From Rhodoferax koreense (GTDB lineage: Bacteria > Pseudomonadota > Gammaproteobacteria > Burkholderiales > Burkholderiaceae_C), in NCBI RefSeq assembly GCF_001955695.1, contig NZ_CP019236.1, positions 5,270,001 through 5,334,000 on the forward strand: DNA of 64,000 nt, given 5' to 3'. Shown here piece by piece: positions 17,046-25,226 of the stretch. The notes beneath the pieces were generated by a model. The model worked only from the letters and a program-made list of their open reading frames with translations. It was not told where the DNA came from and did no database searches. The position numbers and the translations under genes are program-made. Each line of letters opens with the position of its first letter. The first letter of the stretch is position 1.

Positions 17046-17758
17046 CACAGGCTTTGCCCGGCCTGCGCGGCCTCGACGGCATCGGCCAGTTCGGCCAGCG
17101 TGTGGAAGTGGTAGTCGGGCGTGGTCCGTGCCGATTCGATGGTGCCGCCCGAGCCCGCCAGGCCGTGCCGGCGTTCGATCCAGCAGGTGGCGATGCCGAG
17201 TTGTTTGGAGATGCCGATGTCGTGGTACTGGCTTTGCGCGACGTGCAGGTTGTCGGCCTGCTTGTAGCCCCATGCGCCTTCGAAACGGCCGCGCGCATAG
17301 GCGAAGTAACGCGCGTCGGGCTTCTCGCACAAGGCGTCGTCGCAACTCAGTTCCAGGTCGAAAGGGTGGTCGAGCGTCCCGGCGAAGTGCTTCAACGCCC
17401 AGGCCTGGGCATTGGTCATGGTCACCAGCTTGAAATGCCGGCGCAGGCGCTTGAGCGCTTCCACCGAATCCGGGAAGGCCGGCCACTCGGACACCGAATC
17501 GCGAAAGCCCTTGGCGATGGCGTCGCTGTCGGGCAGGCCGAGCACGGGTGCGAGCGCGTGCCACACACGTTCCAGGTCGTCGGGGTACCAGCTCACGTCC
17601 GGGCTCTTGCGCTCCTTGCGGTAGGCGGCGAGGAAATCCTCGTCGGACAGCCTGGCGTCTGGCGCGACCCGGCGCAGGTAGGCGAGCATGCCGCTCTCGA
17701 AATCGATCAGCGTGCCGACGACGTCGAAGGTCAGGACTTTGTAGGCCTTGAGGTTCAT
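17045..17758 (-). CDS. HAD-superfamily hydrolase (type II haloacid dehalogenase-like)
   Basis: A 237-residue HAD protein starting MNLKAYKVLTFDVVGTL, with the nucleophile Asp near residue 12, a Thr in TMTNAQ for motif II, a KPD segment for motif III and HVAQSQYHD for motif IV. It is more divergent than the 345-1010 and 15001-15666 pair, and its cap region differs, so it may act on another substrate. It is coupled to the M20 amidohydrolase by a one-base TGATG overlap. The 211-bp gap upstream (17759-17969) shows no other gene. Confidence 0.85.
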   Translation of the reverse strand: MNLKAYKVLTFDVVGTLIDFESGMLAYLRRVAPDARLSDEDFLAAYRKERKSPDVSWYPDDLERVWHALAPVLGLPDSDAIAKGFRDSVSEWPAFPDSVEALKRLRRHFKLVTMTNAQAWALKHFAGTLDHPFDLELSCDDALCEKPDARYFAYARGRFEGAWGYKQADNLHVAQSQYHDIGISKQLGIATCWIERRHGLAGSGGTIESARTTPDYHFHTLAELADAVEAAQAGQSL

Positions 17759-17969
17759 GGAGACTCCTGGAAGATGGAAGGAACGATGCCTTCAAGCTTA
17801 CGGAGATCCGACCGTCGATGTGGCCGATTCGGTGCCCACGGCCGACAGCAAATTGTGTTTTACGGCCAGCCTGCGCAGATTCTTCGGTCGGACTTTTCGC
17901 AGCGCTGCTGCCATGCCTTGCCTGCCGGCGAAAGCCGCATCGCGTTGGCCATGGCGCAGTGCGGCCCGG

Positions 17970-18743
17970 CTATGGCGCAGCGGCCCGGCGCAACGCCCGC
18001 GCGCGCGACTCCAGCCCGCGCACGATCACATCGGTCCAGGCCGCGAAGCCGCTGGCCAGCGGCCGGTCGGTGCCGCTTGACCAGCGCAGGATGAAGGCGC
18101 GGTCTTCCAGGGCAACGAGGTGGCGCGCCAGCGCAGGCTGGCGCAGCGCGTCCACACCGGCGATCTGCGAACGGCAGGCCGCCTCCCAGCCCTCGATGTC
18201 TTCGTCCGGCGCGGCCGACAACTCCAGCGTGGCGAATCCGCACATCGCGGCGATGACCACGTTGTAGGCGTCGACCAGATCGGCGCCGCCGAAACCGGCG
18301 TCCTCGAGCAGATGCACCACGTGGTCGAGCAACACCGCGTCGAAGGCCGCGTTGCACAGCATCTCGCTGGCCACCAGCGGCGCCAGCCTGGGATGGCGCT
18401 GCAGCACCTCGCGGTAGCGCTGCAACAGGGTGCGCAGCCGGTCTTGCCAGCGTCCGGGGGCGATGTCGTCGGCCACACCGTGCAGCACCAGGGCCGCGGC
18501 TCCCGACACCAGTTCGTTGCGGCTGGGCACATGCCAGTAGATCGCGGCCGGCGCCACGCCCAGGACACGCGCGAGTTCACGGATGTTGAAGGCCTGCGGG
18601 CCGTGGGTGTCGATGAGCGCCAGCGCGGCTTCGAGGATGCGTTCGCGCCCGAGCACCGGCGCGGCGGGTAGGCCACGCGCCGCGGGCTGCTTGCGCGGGC
18701 GGCCGGGACGGCTGGAGCGGACAGGGTTCGGTTTTCTGGACAC
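17970..18743 (-). CDS. TetR/AcrR-family transcriptional regulator
   Basis: A 257-residue repressor. The N-terminus is basic and low in complexity (about residues 1-30). The TetR helix-turn-helix lies at about 35-80: ILEAALALIDTHGPQAF, then RELARVLGVAPAAIYWHV. The C-terminal helical ligand-binding domain resembles the tetracycline-repressor C-terminal family. It is divergent from the class IV aminotransferase gene, and an 18-bp palindrome lies between them at 18802-18819, so it probably represses that gene and itself. The ligand may be the aminotransferase substrate. Confidence 0.88.
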   Translation of the reverse strand: MSRKPNPVRSSRPGRPRKQPAARGLPAAPVLGRERILEAALALIDTHGPQAFNIRELARVLGVAPAAIYWHVPSRNELVSGAAALVLHGVADDIAPGRWQDRLRTLLQRYREVLQRHPRLAPLVASEMLCNAAFDAVLLDHVVHLLEDAGFGGADLVDAYNVVIAAMCGFATLELSAAPDEDIEGWEAACRSQIAGVDALRQPALARHLVALEDRAFILRWSSGTDRPLASGFAAWTDVIVRGLESRARALRRAAAP

Positions 18744-18801
18744 GGCGTCCTCGTGGGAGCGGAACGCCGATTCTAGGGCGTCGCCGCGATAATTGACCGC
18801 T

Positions 18802-18819
18802 GTTCAATTTTAATTGAAC
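18802..18819. promoter_or_regulatory. TetR-type operator GTTCAATTTTAATTGAAC
   Basis: Two perfect 8-bp arms (GTTCAATT and AATTGAAC) around a TT centre lie in the intergenic region between the divergent TetR and aminotransferase genes. The size and symmetry are typical of TetR-family operators. A TACAAT hexamer at 18824-18829 is a good -10 candidate for the aminotransferase, so a bound repressor would cover the promoter. A weaker half-site (AATTGACC) lies just upstream. Confidence 0.7.
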
Positions 18820-18866
18820 GCCGTACAATTATTCAAGAACTTCCCAGCCTCTTCAGGAGCTTTCAG

Positions 18867-19772
18867 ATGCGTGCAGTCCAAACCGGTCAATTCGAAGGCG
18901 GCTCGGCCTTCGTCGATGGCGAATTCGTCCCCTTGTCCGAAGCCAAGATTTCGATGTTCGACTGGGGCTTCACCCGCTCCGACGTCACCTACGACGTGGC
19001 CACCACCTGGCAGGGCGCGTTCTTCCGGCTCGACGCCCACATGGACCGTTTCTTCGCCAGCCTGCAGAAGATGCGCCTGGCGATTCCGTACAGCCGTGCC
19101 GAGCTGCGCGAGATCCTGCACGGCGTGGTGCGCGCCGGTGGCCTGCAGGATGCGTATGTGGCCATGGTCTGCACCCGCGGCGTGCCGCCGCGCGGCGCCC
19201 GCGATCCGCGCCTGGCGCAGAACCGCTTCTATGCCTACGCCCTGCCCTACGTGTGGATCGCCTCGCGCGAGAAGCAACTCGCCGGCCTGGACCTGCACAT
19301 CAGCGAACGCCAGCGCATTCCCGCCACCTCGGTGGACCCGACGGTCAAGAACTACCACTGGATGGACCTGGTGCAGTCGCTCTACGACGCCTACGACCAG
19401 GGCCGCGACACGAGCTGCGTGGTGGACGCCGCCGGTAACATCACCGAAGGCCCGGGCTTCAACGTGTTCATGGTGAAGAACGGCGTGGTCCACACCGCCG
19501 ACAGCGGCGTGCTGGAGGGCATCTCGCGCCGCACCGCCATCGAACTGTGCGAACGGCTGCAGATTCCCGTGCACATCGCGCCTGTGCCGTCGGCCGCGCT
19601 GCGCGCTGCCGACGAGGTGTTCCTGACTTCGTCCGGCGGCGGCATCCTGCCCATCGCAAGGCTCGACGGCGTGGCACTGCCGGATTTCCCCGGCCCGGTC
19701 GCTGGCAGGCTGTACGACGCCTATTGGGCGATCCACGAAGAAGCGCAGTACCGCGACCCGGTGGCCTACTGA
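18867..19772 (+). CDS. Class IV aminotransferase, (R)-amine transaminase-like
   Basis: A 301-residue fold-type IV PLP enzyme. The Schiff-base Lys161 is in DPTVKNYHWMDL, the Glu contacting the PLP nitrogen in ITEGPGFNVF and the phosphate-binding loop in TSSGGGILP. The N-terminal stretch DWGFTRSDVTYDV followed by FFRLDAHMDRF resembles fungal and actinobacterial (R)-selective amine transaminases more than ordinary branched-chain aminotransferases. D-amino acid aminotransferase remains an alternative. It is divergent from a TetR gene and preceded by a strong palindromic operator, suggesting substrate-induced expression. Confidence 0.82.
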   Translation: MRAVQTGQFEGGSAFVDGEFVPLSEAKISMFDWGFTRSDVTYDVATTWQGAFFRLDAHMDRFFASLQKMRLAIPYSRAELREILHGVVRAGGLQDAYVAMVCTRGVPPRGARDPRLAQNRFYAYALPYVWIASREKQLAGLDLHISERQRIPATSVDPTVKNYHWMDLVQSLYDAYDQGRDTSCVVDAAGNITEGPGFNVFMVKNGVVHTADSGVLEGISRRTAIELCERLQIPVHIAPVPSAALRAADEVFLTSSGGGILPIARLDGVALPDFPGPVAGRLYDAYWAIHEEAQYRDPVAY

Positions 19773-19831
19773 CGTTTGCAAGAAATTTCAAGCCAGATTG
19801 GCATTTTCCGCAGGCGAAATCTGCGGCATTA

Positions 19832-19848
19832 GCTATCACAAGAATAGC
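19832..19848. repeat. Inverted repeat GCTAT-N7-ATAGC upstream of mntH
   Basis: Perfect 5-bp arms with a 7-bp spacer in an AT-rich island between the aminotransferase and mntH genes. GCTAT/ATAGC dyads in otherwise GC-rich spacers are, to my recollection, a frequent dispersed motif in Comamonadaceae. Alternatively it could serve as a manganese-regulator (MntR/Fur-type) operator for mntH, given its position about 45 bp before the start codon. Confidence 0.4.
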
Positions 19849-19880
19849 AATTTTCTACGCTCGCCGGCCCCTGGGATTTC

Positions 19881-19886
19881 TATACT
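19881..19886 (+). promoter_or_regulatory. Candidate -10 element TATACT for mntH
   Basis: TATACT ends six bases before the mntH ATG (19893). If used, transcription would start at or next to the start codon, giving a leaderless mRNA. No good -35 hexamer is visible at 16-18 bp upstream, so activation or a different start may apply. Confidence 0.35.
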
Positions 19887-19892
19887 CGGCGC

Positions 19893-21209
19893 ATGTATTC
19901 ACTGCCCCGCATCGCCACCGCGCCGTTCTGTCCGTCCGAAGTCAAAGGCAGCGTCGCCGTTCCGGCCGAGATGCCGCTGCACAAGAAGCTGCTGCGTTTT
20001 GCGGGCCCGGGGCTGCTGGTCTCCGTCGGCTACATGGACCCCGGCAACTGGGCGACCGACATCGAATCGGGCTCGCGTTTCGGCTACGGCCTGCTGTTCG
20101 TGGTGCTGCTGGCCAGCCTGGCGGCGATGCTGCTGCAGACGCTGTGCGTGCGCCTGGGCCTGATCGCACAGAAGGATCTGGCGCGCGCCTGCCGCGAACA
20201 CTATTCGCCGGCGGTCAACCGCTTCCTGTGGCTCGGCGCCGAACTCGCCATCGTGGCCTGCGACCTGGCCGAGGTGCTGGGCAGCGCGCTGGCGCTGCAC
20301 CTGCTGTTCGGCGTCTCGGTGCCGGTGGGCATCGCCATCACGGCTTTCGACACCTTGCTCGTGCTGGGCCTGCAGGGCGCGGGTTTCCGCCGCGTCGAGG
20401 CCATCGTGCTCGGCCTGGTGATGACGATCGCGGGCTGTTTCATCGTCGAGCTGGCCATGAGCCAACCCAACTGGTTCGGCGTGGCCATGGGCTTCGTGCC
20501 CAGCCTGGAGCGGCTGCAGCAGCCCGGCGCCTTGTACCTGGCCATCGGCATCGTCGGCGCCACAGTGATGCCGCACAACCTCTACCTGCATTCGAGCGTC
20601 GTGCAGACGCGGCAGGTGGTGCCCACGCCGGCCGGCCGGCGCGAGGCGCTGCGCTTCGGCACGTTCGACGCGCTGGTGTCGCTGTCGCTGGCGCTGCTGG
20701 TGAATGCCGCGATCATGATCCTCGCGGCCAGCGCCTTCAACAGCAGCGGCCATCGTGAAGTCACCGACATCGGCGACGCCTACCGGCTGATAGAGCCGGT
20801 GGTCGGCAGCGCACTCGCGGCCAGCCTGTTTGCGATTGCGCTGCTGGCCTCCGGCCAAAGCTCGACCTTCACTGGCACCATTGCCGGCCAGATCGTGATG
20901 GAAGGTTTTCTCGACTTGAAGATCCCCTGCTGGCAACGCCGGCTGCTCACGCGGGCTCTGGCCCTGGTGCCGGCCTTCATCGGCGTGTGGTGGTTCGGCG
21001 ACGACGCCATCGGCAGGATGCTGGTGCTGAGCCAGGTGGTGCTGAGTTTCCAGTTGCCGTTCGCGATGTGGCCGCTGATCCGCTTCACCAGCAACCGGCA
21101 GATGATGGGCGAATTCGCCAACGGGCCGGTGCTGAAGGCGCTGGCCTGGCTGCTGTTCGTGGTGATCAGCGCGGCCAATGTGTGGCTGGTGGCCTCGGTG
21201 TTCTCCTGA
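19893..21209 (+). CDS. mntH: Nramp-family divalent metal (Mn2+/Fe2+) transporter
   Basis: A 438-residue inner-membrane protein with about 11 hydrophobic segments. The metal-binding motif of TM1, DPGNW, is at about residues 48-52 and the TM6 motif MPHNLYLHSS at about 226-235. Members import manganese or iron with protons. The N-terminus TAPFCPSEV resembles that of other Burkholderiales MntH proteins, so the ATG at 19893 is kept over an internal Met near residue 27. It lies alone, with an inverted repeat and a -10-like TATACT immediately upstream. Confidence 0.92.
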   Translation: MYSLPRIATAPFCPSEVKGSVAVPAEMPLHKKLLRFAGPGLLVSVGYMDPGNWATDIESGSRFGYGLLFVVLLASLAAMLLQTLCVRLGLIAQKDLARACREHYSPAVNRFLWLGAELAIVACDLAEVLGSALALHLLFGVSVPVGIAITAFDTLLVLGLQGAGFRRVEAIVLGLVMTIAGCFIVELAMSQPNWFGVAMGFVPSLERLQQPGALYLAIGIVGATVMPHNLYLHSSVVQTRQVVPTPAGRREALRFGTFDALVSLSLALLVNAAIMILAASAFNSSGHREVTDIGDAYRLIEPVVGSALAASLFAIALLASGQSSTFTGTIAGQIVMEGFLDLKIPCWQRRLLTRALALVPAFIGVWWFGDDAIGRMLVLSQVVLSFQLPFAMWPLIRFTSNRQMMGEFANGPVLKALAWLLFVVISAANVWLVASVFS

Positions 21210-21247
21210 GGCCCGGCCCTGCGACACCCTTAGGCCAGCGACTCCAC

Positions 21248-22468
21248 CTACTCCACTTTCCTTCCGGCCTCGGGCGGTCTTTTCTCTCTCCCGTCTTCCT
21301 TGACGGCGGCTTTGGCGGGTGGCGGTTCCGCGTGTTTCTCCGCTTCGGGCAGGTGCCTGGTCATTGGCTGCGCAGCCTTGGCCTTTTCGGCGGCCTCGGC
21401 CTTTTCCGCTTGAACCTGGGCTTCCGCGTGCTGATGTTGCAGCGCGCGTGCCTGTGCCTGTGCCTGTGGCGCCGGCTTGGCGGTGTTTGCCGCATGAGGC
21501 GGAAGGGGCGGAGGCGTGGGCGTCGGCGGTTTCTCCGCCACGGGCGCGGGCACGTGGGTCACCGGCGTTTGCGCCGCCGCCAGGTGCGCCTGGGCGGGCG
21601 CCTTCGATGCGAAGGCACGGCCCGAGGTGGTGGCCGCGGCGGGGGCGACGATGGTCACGTTTTTCACGTTGGTGACATTCGTGACCTCGGTGACGCGTGT
21701 GTTGTTGACCGTGTTGTTGACCGTCGTGCGGTTGCCGCTGTTGTTTTCCACCCGGTTCTGGATGTGCATGCCGATGTTGGTGACTGGCGGCGCACCGATC
21801 ACCACCGCCGGCGGCGTGCCAATGGGCGCGGGAACGATCAGCCCGGCGCGAGACCCGGGTGGCGCCGGCACGAACACCCCCGATGGACCCAGCGGCCGCG
21901 GACCAGGGACGACGCCGGGCAGCACGGTGGCCAAGCCCAGGCGAAGGCCCGGCGGAGGTGGCACGAACACCGCACCCGGCGGGGACCAATGGCCGGCGAT
22001 GAACACCACCACGCCCGCGCGGTTTTCATAGTAGGGATGGACCCAGCGGTACTGGGGCTTCGGCGGCGCTGCCCAGCGCCCTGCGGCCCACACCCAGTCG
22101 CCCTGCCAGGCCCAGTAGCCGCCGGTCCAGACGGCGTCGTCGAAAGGCCTGGGCGGGGGCGCTTCGACCCGCATCGGCGGCGGCGCCCAGCCCACGACCA
22201 CCGGCGGCGGCTGACGCAGCGGCGGGTCGATATAGACGGACACGGCATGCGCCACAGGTGGTGCCGCGTAACTCACCGCAGGTGCGGGCATGGGTGCCGG
22301 CGCGATGGCAGGCGCGGCCACGCGCGCCGGTGAGGGTGTAGGCGCTGGTGCTGGCACCGGGGCGGCGACCGGGGCACCGACCTGCTGGGTCGGCTGCTTG
22401 GTGCAACCGACCATCGCGACCAGCACGAGCAACAGCGCCGTCCTGGGCGCGAGGGTGAGTCTTTTCAT
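21248..22468 (-). CDS. Proline-rich YXWXQ-repeat-type outer lipoprotein
   Basis: A 406-residue predicted lipoprotein. The signal peptide ends at a lipobox (LVAMVGC, Cys22). A long Pro/Ala-rich linker is followed near residues 105-140 by an aromatic YXWXQ-type stretch (WTGGYWAWQGDWVWAAGRW), found in small envelope proteins of unknown role. Near residues 235-270 there is an Asn/Val/Thr-rich tract with repeated VNNT and VTNV units. The C-terminus is Ala/Gln/Glu/Lys-rich and probably disordered or helical. The start is at ATG 22468. The function is unknown; it is a surface or periplasm-facing protein. Confidence 0.75.
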   Translation of the reverse strand: MKRLTLAPRTALLLVLVAMVGCTKQPTQQVGAPVAAPVPAPAPTPSPARVAAPAIAPAPMPAPAVSYAAPPVAHAVSVYIDPPLRQPPPVVVGWAPPPMRVEAPPPRPFDDAVWTGGYWAWQGDWVWAAGRWAAPPKPQYRWVHPYYENRAGVVVFIAGHWSPPGAVFVPPPPGLRLGLATVLPGVVPGPRPLGPSGVFVPAPPGSRAGLIVPAPIGTPPAVVIGAPPVTNIGMHIQNRVENNSGNRTTVNNTVNNTRVTEVTNVTNVKNVTIVAPAAATTSGRAFASKAPAQAHLAAAQTPVTHVPAPVAEKPPTPTPPPLPPHAANTAKPAPQAQAQARALQHQHAEAQVQAEKAEAAEKAKAAQPMTRHLPEAEKHAEPPPAKAAVKEDGREKRPPEAGRKVE

Positions 22469-22566
22469 GAGGGCTTCCTGTTCCGGCTTGCGTGGACAAC
22501 GCAGCCCGATCAGGGCACGCCGACATGGCGGGCGTGTAACAGTGAGCTTTACGTTGGCGCCCGCAC

Positions 22567-22914
22567 TCAGGAAGCCTCGCGCATCAGCGCGATCAGGTCG
22601 ACATGGTGGTGTTCCGTGGCGAGGTCGAGCGCGGTCTTGCCGCTGGGGTCTTGCAGCTGCTTGTTGGCGCCGCCGATGAGCAGGCGGCGCACGGTTTCGT
22701 AATGCCCGGCACTGGCGGCCAGCATCAACGCGGTCTGGCCGTTGGCGTCTCGCGCATCGGGATCCGCCCCCTTGGCCAGCAGCGCGCTGACCTTGTCGGC
22801 TTCGCCCGCCCCCGCGGCCTGCATGAGGGGGGCGGTGTTCGCGCCCTGGGCGACGGCCGCCACCGAAAAGACACAGGCCAGGCTCAGCGCGGTACGGAGA
22901 AGCAGTTTTTTCAC
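22567..22914 (-). CDS. Small periplasmic ankyrin-repeat protein
   Basis: A 115-residue protein with a signal peptide (VKKLLLRTALSLACVFSVAA, cut near AQG) and about three ankyrin repeats, including GANTAPLMQAAGAGEADKV and GQTALMLAASAGHYETVRRL. The start is a GTG at 22914: AAGGA lies six bases upstream and the signal peptide begins exactly there, whereas the upstream ATG (22971) would place 19 polar residues before the signal. It stands 98 bp upstream of the proline-rich lipoprotein gene on the same strand. A binding or inhibitor role in the periplasm is possible; no partner is known. Confidence 0.82.
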   Translation of the reverse strand: MKKLLLRTALSLACVFSVAAVAQGANTAPLMQAAGAGEADKVSALLAKGADPDARDANGQTALMLAASAGHYETVRRLLIGGANKQLQDPSGKTALDLATEHHHVDLIALMREAS

Positions 22915-23116
22915 GGTATTTCCTTGGGTGGCGAGGACTGGATTCATGGTGCAGCGAACGAAGCAAGACACATACCAAAACGCCGCAAGAACGATCCCAG
23001 CCAGAAGCTTTACACATCAAGCAGGCACGCACCAAGGCGGCGCTGCGCGGCGCATTTTTTCATGGCGCGGGATTTGCTTTTGCACACATCTCTACAGCCA
23101 CCGGACACACTTCTTC

Positions 23117-24847
23117 ATGCCGTCTCCACACGCCTTCCTCGCGTCGCGCCGCCGCGTTCTGCACATCTCCGCCACCGTCATCGCCAGCGCGGTGCTCGTC
23201 GCCTGCGGCGGCGGTGATGGCAGCATCACGCTCAAGCCGGACCGCAAGCCCTTCCCTCTGGTCGAGGCCACTGTGAGCGGCTTTCATGCCGCCATGCGCA
23301 ATGGCGACGTGTCCTGCCGCGACGTGGTGCAAGGTTATCTGGACCGCATCGCCGCCTACGACGCCGACGCCACCGCGGCCTTCCCGAACAGCCCGGGCCT
23401 GCACAGCGTGATCACGGTGAATTCGGCCGCGCTGGCCCGCGCCGACGAACTCGATCGCAGCTTCTTCGCCACCGGCACGATGGTCGGCCCGATGCATTGC
23501 GTGACCGTGCTGGCCAAGGACAACTACGACACCTTCGACATGAAGACCACCGCCGGTTCGCTGGCGCTGCAGAACAACCAGCCACCGGACGACGCCTACA
23601 CCGTGCAGAAGATCCGCGCGGCCGGCGGCATCATCATCGGCAAGGCCAACATGGACGAGTTCGCCTTCGGCTTCACCGGCAGTTCCTCGGTCGGCGGCAA
23701 GACCAAGAACGCCTATGTGCCGACCAACAGCGCAGGCGGCTCCTCTTCCGGCACCGGCACCTCGATCGCGGCCAGCCTGGCCATGGTCGGCCTGGGCACG
23801 GACACCGGTGGCTCGGTGCGCGTGCCGGCCGCGGTGGAAGGGCTGTATGGCCTGCGGCCCACGCTGCGACTGGTCAGCCAGGACGGCATCGTGCCGCTGG
23901 CCCACGGCCAGGACACGGGCGGCCCCCTTTGCCGCTCGCTGCCCGACTGCGCCCTCACCATGGACGCCATGGTCGGCTTCGACACCAGCAAATACAGCGG
24001 CCAACGCACGGCCAAGGCCTGGGACGCGCCGCTCGTCGCCAGCGCCGCCGCCTACGACGCCCAGACCTCACGCCCCGCGTCCTACACGACCACGCTGTCG
24101 GCGGACGGTCTCAAGGGCGCCCGCATCGGCGTGGTGCGCGGCATGTTCCCCACCGCCACCGCGGCCAACCAGCTGTTCATCGACACACTGAACGCCGCGC
24201 TGGACAAGATGCGCGCCGCCGGCGCCACGGTGGAAGACGTGGACATCGCCAACCGCACGACCATCCTCACCGGCTACGCCAGCCTGTCGAGTTACGAGTT
24301 CCGCGACGACCTTACCGCCTACCTCGGCAGTTGGGCGTCCAGCGGCGACGGCCATCTGCGCACCACGGAGGAGGTGGCGGCGGCGCTGATCACGCTCGAG
24401 CCCACGCGCGTGGCCAACTTCAACACCTATGTGACGCTGGGCACCAACAAGGAAGCCAATCCGATCTACCAGAACAACCTGAAGCCACGCGACGAATACG
24501 TGATCCCGCGGGTGCAGGCGGCGCTGGACAACAAGGACTTCACCACCGGCACCAGCAAGGGCGCAGCCTACGACGTGCTGGTCTACCCGGTGCTGCAGGG
24601 CTTCAACAGCACCAGCGTGAATTCGGGCAGCAACAACCGCCTGAGCCCCTTCACCGGTTTTCCAGCGTTGGCGTTCCCGGCCGGCTTCGTCAAGGCCACG
24701 AACGCGTCGCCGTCGGTGGAGCCGGTCACGCTGGAGATGATCGGCCGTGCCTTCGCCGAGCCCACGCTGTTCAAGCTCGGCTATGGCTGGCAATCGGTGA
24801 CCACCGCCCGCGTGCCCAGTCCGCTTGCGCCGGAATTGGCAAAGTAG
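23117..24847 (+). CDS. Amidase-signature family hydrolase, predicted Tat-exported lipoprotein
   Basis: A 576-residue amidase. The Ser-cisSer-Lys triad is visible: Lys134 in LAKDNYDTF, the cis-Ser within GGSSSGT (residues 209-211) and the nucleophile Ser233 in TDTGGSVRVPA. Most amidase-signature enzymes are cytoplasmic, but this one starts with ASRRRVLHIS followed by a hydrophobic stretch and the lipobox VLVAC (Cys30), then GGG. This suggests Tat export of a folded enzyme and lipid anchoring outside the inner membrane. It is divergent from the ankyrin gene and followed by a strong terminator. The natural substrate is unknown. Confidence 0.85.
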   Translation: MPSPHAFLASRRRVLHISATVIASAVLVACGGGDGSITLKPDRKPFPLVEATVSGFHAAMRNGDVSCRDVVQGYLDRIAAYDADATAAFPNSPGLHSVITVNSAALARADELDRSFFATGTMVGPMHCVTVLAKDNYDTFDMKTTAGSLALQNNQPPDDAYTVQKIRAAGGIIIGKANMDEFAFGFTGSSSVGGKTKNAYVPTNSAGGSSSGTGTSIAASLAMVGLGTDTGGSVRVPAAVEGLYGLRPTLRLVSQDGIVPLAHGQDTGGPLCRSLPDCALTMDAMVGFDTSKYSGQRTAKAWDAPLVASAAAYDAQTSRPASYTTTLSADGLKGARIGVVRGMFPTATAANQLFIDTLNAALDKMRAAGATVEDVDIANRTTILTGYASLSSYEFRDDLTAYLGSWASSGDGHLRTTEEVAAALITLEPTRVANFNTYVTLGTNKEANPIYQNNLKPRDEYVIPRVQAALDNKDFTTGTSKGAAYDVLVYPVLQGFNSTSVNSGSNNRLSPFTGFPALAFPAGFVKATNASPSVEPVTLEMIGRAFAEPTLFKLGYGWQSVTTARVPSPLAPELAK

Positions 24848-24865
24848 ACCGGCCGACGTCGCAAG

Positions 24866-24900
24866 CCACCCCGCCGCCTTGACCCAGCGGGGTGGTTTTT
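24866..24900 (+). terminator. Rho-independent terminator after the amidase gene
   Basis: Perfect 9-bp GC-rich arms CCACCCCGC (24866-24874) and GCGGGGTGG (24887-24895), followed directly by five T residues. It lies 18 bp after the amidase stop codon. The rest of the gap up to 25226 is unusually AT-rich for the window and holds a TTGACA hexamer at 24963-24968 and an inverted repeat at 25035-25053, but no gene. Confidence 0.9.
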
Positions 24901-25034
24901 CTAGTTCGGCAGCACGGTTTTCTTGGCCACCAACCGCCCGACAAACCACGCCGATGTCAACTTTGACAACGATGCCAGGTAAAGAAGAAGCAAATCCTTC
25001 TAAGCAACTGCACAAAAAACCAACGAATCAGGTT

Positions 25035-25053
25035 AGATTCGCGGTCTGAATCT
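25035..25053. promoter_or_regulatory. Inverted repeat AGATTC-N7-GAATCT upstream of the RND efflux operon
   Basis: Perfect 6-bp arms with a 7-bp spacer, about 170 bp before the adaptor start codon. RND operons are normally controlled by a TetR repressor bound to such a dyad, but no TetR gene adjoins this operon; the nearest is at 17970-18743 with its own operator. The role is therefore inferred from position only. Confidence 0.4.
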
Positions 25054-25226
25054 TGTGTCTGGCGCGTTGTTTGCTAGTGAAACAGATTGTGTTTTGGCGA
25101 TTGCGTGTGCGTGGCGCGTTATTTCGGCTCGGCGCAGGAACCTACGGCGACCCGGTCGCTCCATCTGTCTGCTACAACGCGCGAAGAACTGGCCATCCTG
25201 CCCTTTCGCCTTGAAACCACGACGCC

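Noticed and set aside
19899..21989. A 696-codon minus-strand frame across mntH and the lipoprotein gene
   Set aside because: Antisense to mntH, low-complexity (His/Gln/Arg-rich) and without any family motif; mntH carries all its conserved motifs.
24848..25226. The AT-rich gap as a site of a small RNA or inserted element
   Set aside because: Apart from the terminator, a TTGACA hexamer without a spaced -10 and one dyad, I see no folded RNA, insertion ends or target duplication.
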